From Thioalkalivibrio sp. ALJ16 (GTDB lineage: Bacteria > Pseudomonadota > Gammaproteobacteria > Ectothiorhodospirales > Ectothiorhodospiraceae): DNA of 64,000 bases. The stretch covers positions 182,639-246,638 of the forward strand of contig NZ_KB898040.1 of the NCBI RefSeq assembly GCF_000377345.1, in the 5' to 3' direction. Under the pieces are notes generated by a model. It had not been told where the DNA came from and did not search any database. It saw only the letters and a list, made by a program, of their open reading frames with translations. A program made the position numbers and the translations under genes. Of this stretch, positions 44,971 to 54,594 are shown piece after piece. The first letter of the stretch is position 1. Each line of letters opens with the position of its first letter.

Positions 44971-46275
44971 TCAGACGCGAAACTGCGTGGTCAGCCCGCG
45001 CAGCCGTTCCACTCGGCCCACCAGGGCATCGGTCTCGCTCGCGGTCGCCTCGGCGTTCGCCGCGGTCACCTCCGCGCCCTGACTGACCTCGGTCAGCGTG
45101 CCATCCACTTCGCGCGCGACCGCCGCCTGCTGCGACACCGCGGCGGATATCTCGTTGTTCAGCCCGCGGATGCGCTCCACCGCGGACTGGATTGCCTGCA
45201 GCGCCTCGCCGGCCCGCGCCGCCTCGTCCACGCCGGACGCGCCCTTCTCGCGGCTGCGTTCCATGGCCGTGGCGGCGGTGCGCGCTCCGGCCTGCAGGCG
45301 CTCGATCATGGCCTGGATCTCGGTGGTGGAGTCCTGGGTGCGCGTGGCCAGCGTGCGCACCTCGTCCGCGACCACGGCAAACCCCCGCCCCTGCTCGCCG
45401 GCGCGGGCGGCCTCGATGGCCGCGTTCAGGGCCAGCAGGTTGGTCTGCTCGGCGATCCCGCGAATCACGTCGAGCACCGATCCGATACCCTCGGATTCCG
45501 CCTGCAGAGTTGCCACCTGTTCGTTGGCCGCGGCAATGTCGCTGGCCAGTTCGCGCATCGTCCTCACAGTCCCGTCGACCACCTGGGAACCGGTGCGCGT
45601 CTGCTCTTCGGCCTGGTCCGCCGCCTCCGAGGCGGTATGGGCGTTGCGCGCGATCTCCTCGGCCGAGGCGCTGACCTGATTCATCGCGGTGGCTACCTGG
45701 CCCAGGCGTGCCTGCTGTTGCCGCACCTCCTGGTTGGTCTCCTGCGCCACCCGGTGCAGGGTGCCGGCGGAGTCGCCGAGTTCGCCGGCATGTTCCACCA
45801 TCTCCGAGACCATGGTCTGCAGGCGTTCGATAAACGCGTTGAACAGGCGCGCGAGACGGTCGATCCCGTCGTTGCGCGGGGCCTCGATGCGCTGACGCAG
45901 GTCGCCCTCGCCCTCCGAGACCTTGCGGAACTGCCCCGCGAGGCCGGCCAGCCGGCGCCGGATCATCAGCACGAAAAGCACGTAGACCACGGCGACCACG
46001 CCAATCGCGACGCCGAGCATCATCGCGTTGACCTGCCACGCCGCGAGCGTAAGCAGGCGCTCGACCTCGGCCGTGACCTCGGTCTCCAACGCGGCTGTCG
46101 TGGCATGGCCCTGCATCACGCCGGCCAGGGTGTCTTCCATGCCGGCCTTCAGCGTGGCCGTATGCCAGAACACGGCCACCGCGGCAATCAGGAAGAACAT
46201 CCCGACAATCGCGCTAAGCGCGAGCGAGAAGCGCCCCGCCAGCGACAACCGACTCAAACCCCTGATCTGCTCCAT
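44971..46275 (-). CDS. Methyl-accepting chemotaxis protein
   Basis: This 434-residue chemoreceptor has a first membrane segment at about 16-38 ([19 protein letters not shown]), a short periplasmic loop of about 40 residues, a second segment at about 78-98, a HAMP domain, and a long coiled-coil signalling domain. The signalling tip [32 protein letters not shown] is read in two overlapping parts: [18 protein letters not shown] and [12 protein letters not shown]. The very small periplasmic part suggests that it senses through a membrane, cytosolic or partner-protein signal. ATG 46275 is chosen for its GGGGAA site and closeness to the first membrane segment. Confidence 0.94.
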   Translation of the reverse strand: MEQIRGLSRLSLAGRFSLALSAIVGMFFLIAAVAVFWHTATLKAGMEDTLAGVMQGHATTAALETEVTAEVERLLTLAAWQVNAMMLGVAIGVVAVVYVLFVLMIRRRLAGLAGQFRKVSEGEGDLRQRIEAPRNDGIDRLARLFNAFIERLQTMVSEMVEHAGELGDSAGTLHRVAQETNQEVRQQQARLGQVATAMNQVSASAEEIARNAHTASEAADQAEEQTRTGSQVVDGTVRTMRELASDIAAANEQVATLQAESEGIGSVLDVIRGIAEQTNLLALNAAIEAARAGEQGRGFAVVADEVRTLATRTQDSTTEIQAMIERLQAGARTAATAMERSREKGASGVDEAARAGEALQAIQSAVERIRGLNNEISAAVSQQAAVAREVDGTLTEVSQGAEVTAANAEATASETDALVGRVERLRGLTTQFRV

Positions 46276-46464
46276 CGATTTCCCCTGTGACTCGCGGTCT
46301 GTGCTGGACCGGGTTACCTTTCGCGTTAACGGCACGCGGAACGCCTACTTGAGCGGCGTTGGGGGCGCGCATCAAGCCGCGCGTCCCCGCCTTCCCAGCC
46401 CGCGAAACTCACGCCGGCCGCCGCTGCACCCTTGTGACGGCCACCGGGACCGATTACGGTATTC

Positions 46465-46474
46465 CGAATATTCG
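46465..46474 (+). promoter_or_regulatory. Palindrome upstream of nsrR
   Basis: CGAATATTCG is a perfect 10-bp palindrome 44 bases before the nsrR start, in an AT-rich pocket of a GC-rich region (GGTATTCCGAATATTCGTT). It could be an autoregulatory NsrR-type or promoter element, but it does not closely match the enterobacterial NsrR consensus. Confidence 0.35.
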
Positions 46475-46517
46475 TTAAAGCATATCCTCGAAACCGCAAA
46501 CCGGCGACCACTCCACT

Positions 46518-46955
46518 ATGCAACTCACCCGCTATACCGATTTCTCCCTTCGTGTCCTGATGTTCCTCACCGTACAACCGCGCGATCAGCGCGTGACCGT
46601 TAGCGACATCTCCGAGCAGTTCAACATCCCGCGCAACCACCTGGTCAAGATCGTTCACCAGCTCGGGCAGAAGGGCTACATCATCACACGCCGCGGCAAG
46701 GGCGGCGGGATCTCCCTTGCCTGCGCGCCCAGCGAGATCAATGTGGGGAGCGTCGTGCGCGACATGGAACCGAACCTCAACGTCGTCGACTGCGAGAACC
46801 CCGTCTGTCCGATCCTGCCCGGCTGCCAGCTGCGCGGCGTGCTGAACGACGCCCGCGACGCCTTCATGGCGGTGCTCGACGGCTACTCGATTGCCGACGT
46901 CACCCAGGCTCCGGACTACCTCTACGAATTGCTGCATCCCGGCAAGACAGCCTGA
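46518..46955 (+). CDS. nsrR: Rrf2-family nitric-oxide-sensing repressor NsrR
   Basis: This 145-residue regulator starts MQLTRYTDFSLRVLMFL, the NsrR hallmark, followed by the winged helix with DISEQFNIPRNHLVKIVHQL and GYIITRRGKGGGISLA. Three cluster-ligand cysteines lie in DCENPVCPILPGC (C92, C97, C103). In known NsrR proteins a nitric-oxide-sensitive Fe-S cluster controls repression of NO-detoxifying genes. No hmp, ytfE or norVW gene is adjacent here, so its targets are elsewhere. It is divergent from the chemoreceptor gene. Confidence 0.95.
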   Translation: MQLTRYTDFSLRVLMFLTVQPRDQRVTVSDISEQFNIPRNHLVKIVHQLGQKGYIITRRGKGGGISLACAPSEINVGSVVRDMEPNLNVVDCENPVCPILPGCQLRGVLNDARDAFMAVLDGYSIADVTQAPDYLYELLHPGKTA

Positions 46956-46973
46956 TCCCGCGAGCGCCCGGCC

Positions 46974-48686
46974 ATGGAACGGCTACCCCGATATCATCAA
47001 CGCACGCGCATCCGCCGTGCACTCTCGTGCGGCCTGGCTGCGCCGCTCCTGCTCGCGCTGCTGCTGGCCGGGCCACTTGCGGCCCGGGATGCCTGCCCCG
47101 ACCCCGGCGCTCCCGTTTACAGCCTGCACGATCTGCGCAGCCAGGTCGTGGCCGAGGGCGATCCGGTGGTGGTCGAGGCGGTTACGACCGCAGCGTTCAT
47201 GGAGCCCGAGGAGCTGGGTGGCTTCTATCTGCAACAGGGCGCGGGTACCGATGCGGCCGGCATCTTTGTCTATGCCCCGCGCGAGGCAGCGCTGGCACCG
47301 GCGCGGCAGGTCCAGGTCCACGGCGAACTGAACCGCCACCGCGGCCGCCTGCAGATCTCCCGCCTGCGCGGCGTGCACGACTGCGGCCCGGCCACCCTGC
47401 CACAGCCGCTGGAGCTGCGCCTGCCCGACGATGCCGCGCGGCTTGAGCAGTACACCGACCTGCTGGTGCGCCTGCCGCAGACCCTGACCGTTACCGCCAA
47501 CCGCGACCTTGGCCGTTACGGCAGTCTGACCCTGGCCGCGGAGGGCCGCCTGCGCCACCCGGGGCAGACGGGTGATGCGGCGGCTGACGCGCCGTCCGCC
47601 CGTACCATCGAACTGGACGATGCCAGCTACCGCGCGAACCCCGATCCGGTGCCCTATCTCGATACGTTCGGTACCCGCCGCGCCGGGAGCACCACCACCG
47701 GCCTGACCGGGATCCTGACCCATGCCTTCGGCCGTTACCGCATCCACCCCACCGCAGCGGTGAACTGGGAGGGCGGCGAACGCCCGAACCCACCGCCAGC
47801 CCCTGCCGATACGCAGTTGCGCATCGCCACCGCGAATATGGAAAACGACTTCGTCACCCTGGGCGAACGCGGGGCCCAGACCGTCGCGGAACGCGAACGC
47901 CAGACCGCCAAGCTCGATGCCCTGTTACGCCAGCTGGATGCCGATCTGATCGGGGCGGTCGAACTGGAAAATACCGCGCAGGCACGCACGTCGCTGGTCC
48001 AGCGCCTAAATCGCGCACCCGGCTCGCGCGGCGAGTACGCGGCGCCGGCACATCCGGACGCGGGCGATGATGCGATCAAGGTGGGCCTGCTCTACCGCCC
48101 CGACCGCCTGCGCCTGCTCGAGACCCGCGCGGACGCGAACCCGATCCACGACCGTCCGCCGTTACTGGGCTGGTTCGAGGACGCCGCGGACGGGCTCCGT
48201 TTTGGCGCCGTCGTGGTCCACTTCAAGGCCAAGAGCGGCTGCCCCGACCGTGGCGACGTGGATCACGGCCAGGGCTGCTGGAACGCACGCCGCAGCGCGC
48301 AGGCACAGCGTCTGGTCGAGTGGATCGAGGCGCAACGCCAGGGGGCGTTTGCCGACACCCCGGTGCTGATCCTGGGCGATCTCAATGCCTATGCCGCGGA
48401 AGACCCGCTGACGCACCTGCGCGAGGCCGGCAAGAGGGACCTTGTGCATACCGACGCCGCCAAGGCCTATACCTATGTGTTTCGAGGCCAGGCCGGCCAG
48501 CTGGACTACCTGCTCGGCCCGCAGCACCTGCGCGGCCGGGTGCAGCGCGGCGGGAGCTGGGCGGTGAACGCGGACGAGCCCGTGTTCCTCGGCTATGACG
48601 GACGCCTGCCCGCGGACGGACCCTGGCGCGCATCCGATCACGACCCGGTCTGGGCCGATCTGCAGCGCCCGGGCGGCAGTGACTGA
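46974..48686 (+). CDS. ExeM/NucH-like secreted endonuclease/exonuclease/phosphatase
   Basis: This 570-residue protein has a signal peptide (about 14-38, SCGLAAPLLLALLLAGPLAA), an N-terminal OB-like domain (about 45-160), and a C-terminal endonuclease/exonuclease/phosphatase domain (about 280-565). Catalytic motifs include LRIATANMEN, DLIGAVELEN, VHFKAKSGC, ILGDLNAY with the aspartate-asparagine pair, and ASDHDPVWADL with the terminal histidine. Two cysteines near CPDRGDVDHGQGCW fit the disulfide typical of the ExeM group. It would degrade extracellular DNA for nutrients or biofilm dispersal. It starts 18 bases after nsrR, probably by chance. Confidence 0.9.
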   Translation: MERLPRYHQRTRIRRALSCGLAAPLLLALLLAGPLAARDACPDPGAPVYSLHDLRSQVVAEGDPVVVEAVTTAAFMEPEELGGFYLQQGAGTDAAGIFVYAPREAALAPARQVQVHGELNRHRGRLQISRLRGVHDCGPATLPQPLELRLPDDAARLEQYTDLLVRLPQTLTVTANRDLGRYGSLTLAAEGRLRHPGQTGDAAADAPSARTIELDDASYRANPDPVPYLDTFGTRRAGSTTTGLTGILTHAFGRYRIHPTAAVNWEGGERPNPPPAPADTQLRIATANMENDFVTLGERGAQTVAERERQTAKLDALLRQLDADLIGAVELENTAQARTSLVQRLNRAPGSRGEYAAPAHPDAGDDAIKVGLLYRPDRLRLLETRADANPIHDRPPLLGWFEDAADGLRFGAVVVHFKAKSGCPDRGDVDHGQGCWNARRSAQAQRLVEWIEAQRQGAFADTPVLILGDLNAYAAEDPLTHLREAGKRDLVHTDAAKAYTYVFRGQAGQLDYLLGPQHLRGRVQRGGSWAVNADEPVFLGYDGRLPADGPWRASDHDPVWADLQRPGGSD

Positions 48687-48753
48687 GGCCCTTGTCTGGA
48701 TGCGCGCACGGGCGGCAGACGGGCGCGGGCAGGGTTCCTGGCATGCCTGACAC

Positions 48754-49665
48754 CTAGTCCCGCGCCGGAGCCTCCTGGGTCGCGGTGTCGTCGCCGGTCA
48801 CCACGGGCGGGGCCTCGTCCGCGGGCACGTTGTCCATGATTCGCACCGGGAGTGCGGCACCCCCGGCCAGCCCGCCCAGCGTGCGCTGCGGGAACGGGAT
48901 CTCGATACCGGCCTCGTCCAGCGCCGCCTTGACGCCCTCGTGCATGGAGTTGCGCAGGTCCAGGAATTTCTCCCGTCGCGCCCACACCGAGAGCTGAATC
49001 TTCAGCGCGGAATCGCCGTATTCGAGGAAGATGAACAGCGGCTTCGGCTCCTCCAGGCAGACCGGATTGCGCTCGGCCACCTGCATCAGGATGTCCCGCA
49101 GCTGTTTCAGGTCGGTGTGGTAGGCCACCCCGATCTGCATGTCCAGACGCCGGATCGGGAAGCGGCTGAGGTTGGTCAGCTGGCTCTTCACCAGGCTTTC
49201 GTTCGGTACCCGCACCATCAGGTTGTCGAAGGTGCGCAGCTTCACCGACAGCGGATCGATGGACAGCACCTCGCCCGTGGCATCCCCCACCTTGATCACG
49301 TCTCCGACCGAAAACGGCCGCTCTCCGATCAGAAACAGCCCGGAGATCAGGTTGGAGGCCGAGGTCTGCGAGGCGAAGCCCAGCGCCACGGTCAGGATCC
49401 CCGCGGCCCCCAGCAGCACGGTCAGGTCGAACCCCAGCTCGCGTAGCGCCGATGCCAGCACCAGCAGGACGATCAGATAAAAACTGATACGCCGGACCAG
49501 CATCACCTGCTGGGCATCCAGCTGTTCCTCCAGTGCCCGCGCCAGCCCGCGCGAGACCAGTCGCGCCACAAACAGGCCGACCAGCAGATAAACCGCCGCC
49601 CGAACCGCCGCGAGGAAGGCCTCGCTGGTCACAAAGGTCACCACCGTCTGCAGCCATTCGCTCAT
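48754..49665 (-). CDS. Small-conductance mechanosensitive channel, MscS family
   Basis: This 303-residue channel has three N-terminal membrane segments (about 15-38, 58-78 and 83-110), the last being the glycine/alanine-rich pore helix GAAGILTVALGFASQTSASN. The beta domain follows with FLIGERPFSVGDVIKVGD and the C-terminal domain ends with IPFPQRTLGG. MscS channels open under membrane tension and release solutes on osmotic downshock, which fits a halophile. The gene follows a DUF432-like gene by 9 bases, so both are likely co-transcribed. Confidence 0.93.
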   Translation of the reverse strand: MSEWLQTVVTFVTSEAFLAAVRAAVYLLVGLFVARLVSRGLARALEEQLDAQQVMLVRRISFYLIVLLVLASALRELGFDLTVLLGAAGILTVALGFASQTSASNLISGLFLIGERPFSVGDVIKVGDATGEVLSIDPLSVKLRTFDNLMVRVPNESLVKSQLTNLSRFPIRRLDMQIGVAYHTDLKQLRDILMQVAERNPVCLEEPKPLFIFLEYGDSALKIQLSVWARREKFLDLRNSMHEGVKAALDEAGIEIPFPQRTLGGLAGGAALPVRIMDNVPADEAPPVVTGDDTATQEAPARD

Positions 49666-49674
49666 ACCGTGTAC

Positions 49675-50481
49675 CTACTGGAACAGGGCGCTGAACGCCC
49701 GGATCATCACGTGACGGCCGCCGGACTCGCGCGGCTCGGCCACCCGCTTCGCCCCGCGCGCCGGTGCCGGGGGGGCGGAGTCAATCTTCATCGCCGCCAT
49801 GTCGCGATCCTCTTCGCGCTCCATGCGTACCGCCGGGGTCCACAGGCGGTGCTGCTCGTCGGCATAGACCGGCAGTCGCGGAACCGGGAGATTCACCCGC
49901 TCCAGAAACAGCGCATCGGGAGCCTTGTTCACGATCGTCAGGGGTGTGACCACCCGGTGGGGCCGTTCCGGCACGTCTGCCAGGTCCAGGCGCGCCTGGG
50001 TGCGCGTCGCGTAACACAGCTCGCCATTAACGGTATTGGCCCCGAACCAGGTATCGGAGGGCACATAGACCGGAAACTCCTGCACCATCGCCGCGCCGAT
50101 CAGCAGCTGCACCCAGACCGGGGAGCTCAGATACAGGGTCACCTCGCCGTTCGCCGGCACGTAAAACGGGTTCTGCGGGCGGCTGACCATCGGGCGATCG
50201 GCCAGCGCCACCCGCAGCTCCGGCTGGGCCTCGGCCGAGGCGCCGGCAAAGCGCAGCAGGTCGGATGCGTCCGTCGGAAAGGGGTCGCTACAGGGGATCT
50301 CGATGGCCTGGGTCGCATCGGCCGGGTCACGCGGGCGCTGCAGTACCATCTGCCACTCCCGTGCACCGTGGGCGAGCCACAGGTCCAGCGGTCCGACGGA
50401 CCAGCGCCCGTGCTCGCCTGCCGCAAGCGCGCGCGGCCCCCACCAGCCAGCCTGCCGTTGTACGGTTGTGGTCGTGGACAT
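49675..50481 (-). CDS. DUF432-like protein paired with MscS channel
   Basis: This 268-residue protein is rich in beta strands and lacks signal peptide and membrane segments. It contains WWGPRALAAGEHGRWSVGPL, then PQNPFYVPANGEVTLYLSSP and the block FPVYVPSDTWFGANTVNGEL. The pattern and the location just upstream of an MscS gene fit DUF432 proteins, which are often found in that arrangement; this assignment is from memory of the family and is moderate. The ATG at 50481 is chosen because GGGA lies 9 bases upstream; another ATG lies 3 codons earlier. Its role with the channel is unknown. Confidence 0.7.
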   Translation of the reverse strand: MSTTTTVQRQAGWWGPRALAAGEHGRWSVGPLDLWLAHGAREWQMVLQRPRDPADATQAIEIPCSDPFPTDASDLLRFAGASAEAQPELRVALADRPMVSRPQNPFYVPANGEVTLYLSSPVWVQLLIGAAMVQEFPVYVPSDTWFGANTVNGELCYATRTQARLDLADVPERPHRVVTPLTIVNKAPDALFLERVNLPVPRLPVYADEQHRLWTPAVRMEREEDRDMAAMKIDSAPPAPARGAKRVAEPRESGGRHVMIRAFSALFQ

Positions 50482-50536
50482 CTCTAGCATTCCCGGTTGC
50501 GAGATTCCCACTGTAAACCAGATCGCCGCGGGCGCG

Positions 50537-51628
50537 TCAGAACAGATCCAGCTGGCTCGTGTTCCCTGCCGCCCCCCCGCCGGCCGGCGGCACGAACTGG
50601 GTGCAGTCCAGCTCCACCAGTCGCCCCTGCAGGCCAGCCCGGCGCCGCGCAAGACGAAAACGCTGCCGCAGCAACTCCGCATATGGCCCCGCCCCGCGCA
50701 TGCGGTGACCAAAGGTCGCGTCATACAGCTGTCCCCCGTGCGCCTCGCGCAGGCGCTGCAACACATGTTCGGCCTTCAGCGGCTGATGCGTGCGCAGCCA
50801 GTCCTCGAACAGCGGGGCCACCTCGCGCGGCAGGCGCAGCAGCACGTAACCGGCAGCCACGGCTCCGGCCGCCGCGCCGGCAACCAGCAGGGTCTCCAGT
50901 TCCGCATCCGTCAGTACCGGGATCAGCGGTGCGACCAGCAGGCTGACCGGCACACCCGCCGCACTCAGCCGCGCCACTGTCTCCAGCCGCCGGGCGGGCG
51001 ACGCCGCGCGCGGCTCCAGCTGGCGCGACAGGGCGCGGTCGAGCGTGGTTACGGACACGGCGACCTGGGCCAGACCCCGCGCAGCCATCGGTGCGAGCAG
51101 ATCCAGATCCCGCTCCACCAGCGCCGACTTGGTCACGATGGAGACCGGGTGCCCGGTCTCCGCCAGTACCTCGAGAATCTCCCGCGTAATCCGTCGCTCC
51201 CTCTCGATCGGCTGATAGGCATCGGTGTTGATGCCGAGTGCGAGGGGTGTCACCCGGTGCGACGGTCGCGCCAGCTCGCGACGCAGGCACTGCGCCGCCC
51301 CGACCTTCGCAAACAGACGGCTCTCGAAGTCCAGCCCCGGCGACAGCCCCATGTACGCGTGAGCGGGCCGCGCGAAACAGTAGGCGCAGCCATGCTCGCA
51401 GCCGCGATAGGGGTTCAGGGACAGCTCGAACGGCACATCCGGCGACTGGTTCCACGACAGCACGGTGCGCGGGTGTTCAAGGGTCACCTCTGTGCGCAGC
51501 ACCGGCGCGGCCTCGCCATCGCCCTCCCACCCGTCATCAAAGGGCTCGCGCTGTGTGGCCTCGAAGCGAGCGCCGGGGTCCATCGTGGCGCCACGCCCGC
51601 GCAAGGGCCCATGCGGAGACCGGGTCAC
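50537..51628 (-). CDS. SplB-like/PA0069-family radical SAM protein
   Basis: This 363-residue enzyme has the radical SAM motif CEHGCAYCFARP in the context LNPYRGCEHGCAYC, and further family blocks LALGINTDAYQPIERE and SIVTKSALVERDLDLL. This is the group related to spore photoproduct lyase found in non-sporulating bacteria (PA0069 family), whose substrate is not known. The GTG at 51628 is chosen because it overlaps the stop of the upstream gene by 4 bases (GTGA) with GGAG 8 bases before it. No SPASM cysteines follow, so it is not a peptide maturase of the type at 34599. Confidence 0.9.
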   Translation of the reverse strand: MTRSPHGPLRGRGATMDPGARFEATQREPFDDGWEGDGEAAPVLRTEVTLEHPRTVLSWNQSPDVPFELSLNPYRGCEHGCAYCFARPAHAYMGLSPGLDFESRLFAKVGAAQCLRRELARPSHRVTPLALGINTDAYQPIERERRITREILEVLAETGHPVSIVTKSALVERDLDLLAPMAARGLAQVAVSVTTLDRALSRQLEPRAASPARRLETVARLSAAGVPVSLLVAPLIPVLTDAELETLLVAGAAAGAVAAGYVLLRLPREVAPLFEDWLRTHQPLKAEHVLQRLREAHGGQLYDATFGHRMRGAGPYAELLRQRFRLARRRAGLQGRLVELDCTQFVPPAGGGAAGNTSQLDLF

Positions 51629-51996
51629 GCCTCGCGCTCCAGGCGCTCGCACAACTGGCGGAAGTAGCCCGACTCCGAGATCAGTCCGCGCCCTTCCCCG
51701 TTCTGGTTCAGACGGTCAAGCAGCACGCGCAGGCGCCGGGCCGCGTGCTGACGGGCGGCCTCGTCGTCTGCCGCGTGCAACAGGGCCTCGACCGAGGCAA
51801 TCTCCCCGCGCAGGCGCACGGCCTCCGGTACAAACCCCGAGTTCTTCATCACCCGGTACGCCATGCGCAGTGCCTCGGGCACCTCTCGGTCGTCATCCAG
51901 CACCAGCGGCCGCCCTGCACCAGGCAGGTTGTCGAACTCGCCACGCCGGGCCGCCGCGGCCAGCCGCGCCTCGATCTGTTGCTCGCTCAGCAGCAT
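51625..51996 (-). CDS. DUF1992 (DnaJ-homologue C28-like) protein
   Basis: This 123-residue protein matches DUF1992: SEQQIEARLAAAARRGEFDN, LPGAGRPLVLDDDREVPEAL and YRVMKNSGFVPEAVRLRGEI are family hallmarks. The rest is helical, with an arginine-rich stretch RRLRVLLDRLNQ. Its function is not established; eukaryotic relatives are fused to J-domains. The ATG at 51996 is used; the open frame continues upstream without support. It is coupled to the radical SAM gene downstream and divergent from a GGDEF/EAL gene. Confidence 0.9.
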   Translation of the reverse strand: MLLSEQQIEARLAAAARRGEFDNLPGAGRPLVLDDDREVPEALRMAYRVMKNSGFVPEAVRLRGEIASVEALLHAADDEAARQHAARRLRVLLDRLNQNGEGRGLISESGYFRQLCERLEREA

Positions 51997-52096
51997 GAAA
52001 CTCACCGTTATTGCGCCGCGGTCGCGGCAGTTGAGCCCCCGGCGGATTTGCCGTAACGTCCGGCCCATTCATCCCCAGCCCGGTCCGAGAACGCGC

Positions 52097-54034
52097 ATGA
52101 ATGCACGCGATCGCGCTCTGACGCCGACCCGCGAGGCAGTCCGGGCCGCACCCCAGTTCGACGTCTATCTGACCCGCCAGATTCCCGTCCTGGTGGCGCT
52201 CTCGGTGATCCCGGGGCTCGGTTACATCCTGCTGGGCGCGATTCATGACACGATTGCGGCCGCCGCAGTCTGGTATGGCGTGATGTTCGCCGCATCGCTC
52301 TGGGGTCTGCAACTGTACTGGCGCTATCACCGTGCGCCGATGTCCCCGGAACAGCGCATTCGCTGGCGCGTACGGCTGACCGCGTTCCTGTACCTCTACG
52401 TGATCCTGTGGGCCGCGATCTTCGTGATCTTCGTGCGGCTGGATGCGCACAACCTCCATTACATCGCGATCTTCACCCAGATCGGCGCTACCACCGTGGT
52501 CGCGGCGCTGCTCTACCCGGCCCCGTGGGTATTCCGGCCGCTGATCCCGGCGATGATGGTGCCACTGGCCGGCTACTTCCTGCTGACCGGGGAGTGGTAC
52601 GGCTACGTGCTCAGCGCCTTCAGCCTGACCCTGGGCATCGTGCTGTACTACGCCGCCAACAGTGCCTTCGGCTTGCTGCGCGACAGCCTGCATCAGGCCT
52701 CGCACGACGCCCTGACCGGGCTGAACAACCGCGCCGCCTTTATCGAGCATCTGGAACAGACCCTGGAGGTGCTGCAGTACCAGGGACAGCACTCCTTTCT
52801 GCTGCTGATCGACCTGGACCACTTCAAGACCGTCAATGACCTGCTCGGCCACGACATCGGCGACGAGCTGCTGAAATCCGTGACCCGCGATTTCGCCAAT
52901 GCCCTGCCGCCCGGGCACCACCTGGCACGCCTGGGCGGCGACGAGTTCGTGATCGTCGCGCCCGGCAAGGAAAACCGGAAGACCTGTGAACGGGCTGCCC
53001 GGCGGCTCGCCCGTTCCCTGCTGCAGGTGGTCAAGGCGCCCTACATCATCCGCAACCATCACCTGCACGTGAGCGCCAGCATTGGCATCCGCTTGATTGA
53101 TCCCGCGCAGCCGCTGAACTCGCACCAGCTGGTGCGCGAGGCCGATATCGCCATGTACGAGGTGAAGGATCGCGGACGCGACGGCGTGGTGGTGTTCAGC
53201 AAGGAACTCTCGCGTGCGGTGGAACGGCACCTGCAGATCGAGCGCTGCCTGCACTTTGCGCTGCAGAACCGCGAGATCGAGGTGCTGTTCCAGCCACAGG
53301 TCGACGCCAGCGGCCGCATCTGCAGTGCGGAGACCCTGATCCGCTGGACCAGCGCCGAGCTGGGTGCGGTATCACCCGCGGAATTCATCCCCATCGCGGA
53401 ACAGACCGGCTACATCAGCGAGCTTGGCGACGCCGTGATCAGCCGGGCCTTCCAGACCCTGCGCGAATGGGACCAGGCCGGCTACCACCTGAAACAGCTT
53501 GCGATCAACATCAGCCCGCGCCAACTGGTACACCTGAACTTTGTCCACCGCATGCAGGAACTGATCACCCGCCACCTGGGCCGCGAGCATGCCCACCGCA
53601 TCACCCTGGAGGTGACCGAACACGTGGTGGCGGAGGATGTCGACCGGGTCGTCCACATTATGCGTTCGCTGCGCCGGATGGGGCTGCGCTTCTCCATGGA
53701 CGACTTCGGGACCGGCTTCTCCTCGCTGAGCTACCTCAAGAATCTGCCGTTTGACGAACTGAAGATCGACCGCAGCTTTGTGCAGCAGGTCGACCAGGAC
53801 AGCGGCGACCAGGCGATGGTGCGCACCATCTGCGACATCGCCCGCCACTTCGAGCTGGAGGTGGTGGCGGAAGGTGTCGAGACCGAGGCCCAGTACCACT
53901 GGCTGTCGGCGCATGGCCACCTGCGGTTTCAGGGCTACCTGTTCGCCCGTCCGATGAACGCGGACCAGTTCCTGGAATACGCCGGCGCATCCGAACCGGC
54001 CGGTGCGGCCGCCGTCGGAGACTCCAGACGCTAG
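52097..54034 (+). CDS. Membrane GGDEF/EAL cyclic di-GMP protein
   Basis: This 645-residue protein has about six membrane segments in the first 195 residues (IPVLVALSVIPGLGYILLG, FAASLWGLQLYW, LYVILWAAIFVIFV and others), forming an integral-membrane sensor. The GGDEF domain (about 205-365) has an intact GGDEF near residue 281 and LLIDLDHFKTVNDLLGHDIG. The EAL domain (about 385-635) reads SAETLIRW, so EAL is ETL at position 411, a substitution also seen in active enzymes; ELNISPRQL-like, EVTEHV and DDFGTGFSSL motifs are kept. It is likely a phosphodiesterase or dual enzyme. Confidence 0.92.
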   Translation: MNARDRALTPTREAVRAAPQFDVYLTRQIPVLVALSVIPGLGYILLGAIHDTIAAAAVWYGVMFAASLWGLQLYWRYHRAPMSPEQRIRWRVRLTAFLYLYVILWAAIFVIFVRLDAHNLHYIAIFTQIGATTVVAALLYPAPWVFRPLIPAMMVPLAGYFLLTGEWYGYVLSAFSLTLGIVLYYAANSAFGLLRDSLHQASHDALTGLNNRAAFIEHLEQTLEVLQYQGQHSFLLLIDLDHFKTVNDLLGHDIGDELLKSVTRDFANALPPGHHLARLGGDEFVIVAPGKENRKTCERAARRLARSLLQVVKAPYIIRNHHLHVSASIGIRLIDPAQPLNSHQLVREADIAMYEVKDRGRDGVVVFSKELSRAVERHLQIERCLHFALQNREIEVLFQPQVDASGRICSAETLIRWTSAELGAVSPAEFIPIAEQTGYISELGDAVISRAFQTLREWDQAGYHLKQLAINISPRQLVHLNFVHRMQELITRHLGREHAHRITLEVTEHVVAEDVDRVVHIMRSLRRMGLRFSMDDFGTGFSSLSYLKNLPFDELKIDRSFVQQVDQDSGDQAMVRTICDIARHFELEVVAEGVETEAQYHWLSAHGHLRFQGYLFARPMNADQFLEYAGASEPAGAAAVGDSRR

Positions 54035-54038
54035 CGCA

Positions 54039-54515
54039 TTACGCCGTTTGCGCGGCGGGCACCACCCACAGGGTCAGCGACAACAGGATCGCCGTCAGGC
54101 TGACGCCCATCAGCGGCAGCAGCATCAGCCCCGCCAGCGGCTCGCGCCGAAACAGCCGCACGCCCATGCCGGCCAGCGTCAGGCTCCAGCCGATCGCCAC
54201 GAAGAACGCCAGGGCATTCAGCTCGGCGCGCCACAGCAGGATCAGCGCGACCGGCAACCCGAGGTTCAGGATCACCACCCCCATCTCCTGACTGCCAGCG
54301 GCGCGCCCGGCCGACAGGCCGTAGGCATAGGCAGCCCATACCATCAGCAGCCCGAAGCCGAGCGCCCCGGCCGCCGGCGAGCTCAGCGGCGCGCGCAGGA
54401 TGGCCGCGCCCACGGGCTCGAGGCCGACCCCAAGCGCCACAATCAGCAGCGCAACGCCCAGGCTGATGGCCATCCAGAACCACAGGGTCCCGCGTTGTAC
54501 GTTCGGTTCCGTCAT
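54039..54515 (-). CDS. Small integral membrane protein of unknown function
   Basis: I do not recognise this 158-residue protein. It has about five hydrophobic segments: AISLGVALLIVALGVGL, ALGFGLLMVWAAYAYGL, GVVILNLGLPVALILLW, LAFFVAIGWSLTLAGMG and LLPLMGVSLTAILLSLTLW. Charged residues are few and confined to the loops. It starts MTEPNVQRGTLWFWM and lies 79 bases upstream of pyrC in the same direction. Composition is normal for the core genome. A transporter or sensor role cannot be told from sequence alone. Confidence 0.75.
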   Translation of the reverse strand: MTEPNVQRGTLWFWMAISLGVALLIVALGVGLEPVGAAILRAPLSSPAAGALGFGLLMVWAAYAYGLSAGRAAGSQEMGVVILNLGLPVALILLWRAELNALAFFVAIGWSLTLAGMGVRLFRREPLAGLMLLPLMGVSLTAILLSLTLWVVPAAQTA

Positions 54516-54594
54516 GCCTTCGTCCTCTCCATTCGTGTTCCCTTCCTGACCCGCTGTGGCTGCGGGCGTTCATCCGGCGCTGTCCTCGGGGCGT

